NCBI GenBank assembly: GCA_020831525.1 | Contig: JAFIGH010000001.1 | Location: forward strand, 1 to 64,000 | DNA: 64,000 bases | From: Opitutales bacterium | Lineage (GTDB): Bacteria > Verrucomicrobiota > Verrucomicrobiia > Opitutales > Oceanipulchritudinaceae | Direction of reading: 5' to 3' | Shown here: one piece after another, positions 61,729-64,000 of the stretch | How the letters are laid out: each line of letters opens with the position of its first letter | How positions within the stretch are numbered: position 1 is the stretch's first letter | The notes under the pieces: model-generated | Databases searched by the model: none | Told to the model about the DNA's origin: nothing | The model's input: only the letters and a program-made list of their open reading frames with translations | Position numbers and translations under genes: made by a program

Positions 61729-62738
61729 TGAAGTGGGCACCGCCGAAAATCATATTTGGCTCCAGCGCGCTGGGGAATCTCTACGGTGTCGTGGAAGACT
61801 CCGCGAAGCGGGCCATCGTGGCCGAGTGGATCGCGCGGGGGAAGCCGACGCCCGTCATCGACTCCGCCGGCAAATACGGCGCGGGGTTGGCCCTCGAATG
61901 TATCGGCCGCTTTCTCGGCGAGTTGTACGTGCCCCCGGAGGCCGTCACCATCAGTAACAAACTGGGTTGGAAGCGTGTGCCGCTGCGCACCGACGAACCT
62001 ACCTTTGAGCCAGGGGCGTGGTTTGGCCTGGAGCACGACGCGGAGCAGTGCATCGGCTACGAAGGCATCCTCGAATGCTGGCGGCAGGGCAACGAATTGC
62101 TCGGCGGATACTATGCACAGGTGCTGTCCGTGCACGATCCGGATGAGTTTGTCTCCGCCGCCGCCTCGGAGGCCGAAGCGGGGGAACGCTACCGGCAGGT
62201 CCTTGATGCCTACCGCGCCCTCGCGGAGTTGCGCGACGCCGGCGAGGCCCTCGCGGTGGGCGTCGGTGCCAAGGACTGGCGCATCATCCGCCGCCTTGTC
62301 GACGACGGTGTGGCGCTCGACTGGGTGATGTTTGCCAACGCGTTCACGCTCTTCAGCCATCCGCCGGAGGTGATGGCGTTTATGGATACGCTGCGTTCGA
62401 AGGGGATCACAGGCATCAACTCCGCCGTATTCAACGCCGGATTCCTCACCGGCGGAAAGTATTTCGATTACCGCGTCGTCGACCGTGCGCGCGACCCGGA
62501 ACTCTTCGCATGGCGCGACGCCTTCATGGAGGTCTGCCGGGAGCACGGCACCGACCCGGCCCACGCCTGCTGTCAGTTTGCCCTCTCGCCGCCCGCCGTC
62601 GCCGCGCTCGCCCTCAACACAAGCCGTGCCGAGCGCGTCGCCGACAATGTCCGCTGCGTAAGCGAAGCGCTGCCGTCCGCCTTTTGGAAGGCGATCAAGG
62701 CGCGCGGCCTCCTTGAAGACGACTACCCTTATCTGTAG
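61728..62738 (+). CDS. Aldo-keto reductase, L-sugar dehydrogenase-like
   Basis: About 336 residues. ATG at 61728 overlaps the lyase stop (TGATG). The chain is an AKR barrel: [11 protein letters not shown] at the start, [20 protein letters not shown] with catalytic Asp and Tyr, [10 protein letters not shown] with Lys, and [10 protein letters not shown] with His. Many AKRs of this type are NAD(P)-dependent L-fucose, L-galactose or L-rhamnose dehydrogenases giving the lactone. Next to a Zn dehydrogenase and downstream of GH95/GH78 enzymes, oxidation of a released L-sugar is the likely role. The NAD(P)-binding C-terminus is somewhat divergent. Confidence 0.82.
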   Translation: MKWAPPKIIFGSSALGNLYGVVEDSAKRAIVAEWIARGKPTPVIDSAGKYGAGLALECIGRFLGELYVPPEAVTISNKLGWKRVPLRTDEPTFEPGAWFGLEHDAEQCIGYEGILECWRQGNELLGGYYAQVLSVHDPDEFVSAAASEAEAGERYRQVLDAYRALAELRDAGEALAVGVGAKDWRIIRRLVDDGVALDWVMFANAFTLFSHPPEVMAFMDTLRSKGITGINSAVFNAGFLTGGKYFDYRVVDRARDPELFAWRDAFMEVCREHGTDPAHACCQFALSPPAVAALALNTSRAERVADNVRCVSEALPSAFWKAIKARGLLEDDYPYL

Positions 62739-62743
62739 GCCTT

Positions 62744-63775
<1,032 letters not shown>

Positions 63776-63800
63776 GCGGCAACCCAACCGGTGGCACCCG

Positions 63801-63925
63801 GTTTAGACGGGAATGGCGCTCGGATAAGCTGCTGGCTCGCAGGAGTGCGACTCTTTAGACCGCATAATACCATTGGTACGCTTTTCGACTCCGCTCTTAT
63901 CCGAGCGCCATTAGGTTTAGACGGG
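63801..63925. repeat. Inverted-repeat element, right copy, with flanking direct repeats
   Basis: AATGGCGCTCGGATAAG (63812-63828) and CTTATCCGAGCGCCATT (63896-63912) form a perfect 17-bp inverted repeat bounding 101 bp. GTTTAGACGGG occurs directly on both sides, at 63801-63811 and 63915-63925, as a target-site duplication would. Inside, GGAGT and ACTCC arms and a TACC-ATT-GGTA hairpin could extend the fold. No transposase is encoded. It resembles a MITE or a large hairpin element, and its tips match the element at 260-320. The remainder of 63776-64000 shows no gene that I can support. Confidence 0.6.
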
Positions 63926-64000
63926 GGTCGTAAGATTGCGGGTTTACACGGAAAAGGGGTAGGATGGTGGGTTGTGAGACCAATCAAATCAAGGGTCATT

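Noticed and set aside
63829-63895. Possible tRNA-like fold inside the right inverted-repeat element
   Set aside because: The small stems do not give a cloverleaf with a TPsiC arm or an acceptor of the right length.

Overview
The window looks like a chromosomal stretch from a GC-rich, pectin-degrading bacterium, most probably a Verrucomicrobiota of the Opitutales/Puniceicoccales type. The evidence is a dense set of secreted glycoside hydrolases, pectate lyases and esterases, four sodium:solute or NCS1-type symporters, no SusC/SusD or TonB-dependent receptor pair, and a secreted protein (18020-19216) whose tryptophan-rich C-terminal tail resembles one I associate with marine Verrucomicrobiota. 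The taxonomic call is inference from gene content. I see no tRNA, rRNA or CRISPR array.

Layout. 1-2600 is an accessory edge: hairpin-rich intergenic DNA, a decapitated Rhs tip with a following lipoprotein gene, a fragment with a topoisomerase-type zinc finger, and a DUF433/DUF5615 toxin-antitoxin pair. 2617-4277 (minus) holds two decayed CAZyme genes, a GH28 polygalacturonase and a GH78 rhamnosidase, joined in frame through internal deletions. 4278-16042 (minus) is a tight operon, read from right to left: Fe-type alcohol dehydrogenase, DapA-family aldolase, DUF1537 acid-sugar kinase, PdxA-like dehydrogenase, secreted sialidase-like propeller protein, giant GH2 enzyme, NCS1-type permease and a small coupled membrane protein. 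16756-17883 encodes a LacI-family regulator. 18020-19216 (minus) encodes a secreted protein sharing a domain with the double pectate lyase at 58162.

19728-57991 (plus) is a near-gapless run of 21 genes, many joined by ATGA overlaps: a pectate-lyase/GH chimera, a DUF6298-like protein, two DUF5060 apiosidase-like enzymes, GH43, an inactive-looking beta-helix protein, a DapA-family aldolase, three SSS symporters, a sialidase-like lipoprotein, two GH78 rhamnosidases, an acetyl-esterase-like hydrolase, a pectin methylesterase, a GH95-GH105 fusion, a GH2, a Gfo/Idh/MocA oxidoreductase, an unclassified GH-like protein, a CBM9-like protein and a PL1. After a promoter at 58116 comes a second unit: a protein with two pectate lyase domains, an aldo-keto reductase and a Zn alcohol dehydrogenase.

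Working model. Secreted lyases, methyl- and acetyl-esterases and glycosidases dismantle a complex pectin. The mix (GH78, GH95, GH105, GH2, GH43, apiosidase-like, sialidase-like) suits rhamnogalacturonan I or II. Symporters import the products, and aldolase, kinase and dehydrogenase modules oxidise the unusual sugars. Copies of a palindrome close to TTTCAnTGAAA lie at the promoters of the left operon, the regulator, the right operon and the 58162 unit, which suggests that the LacI protein controls the whole locus.
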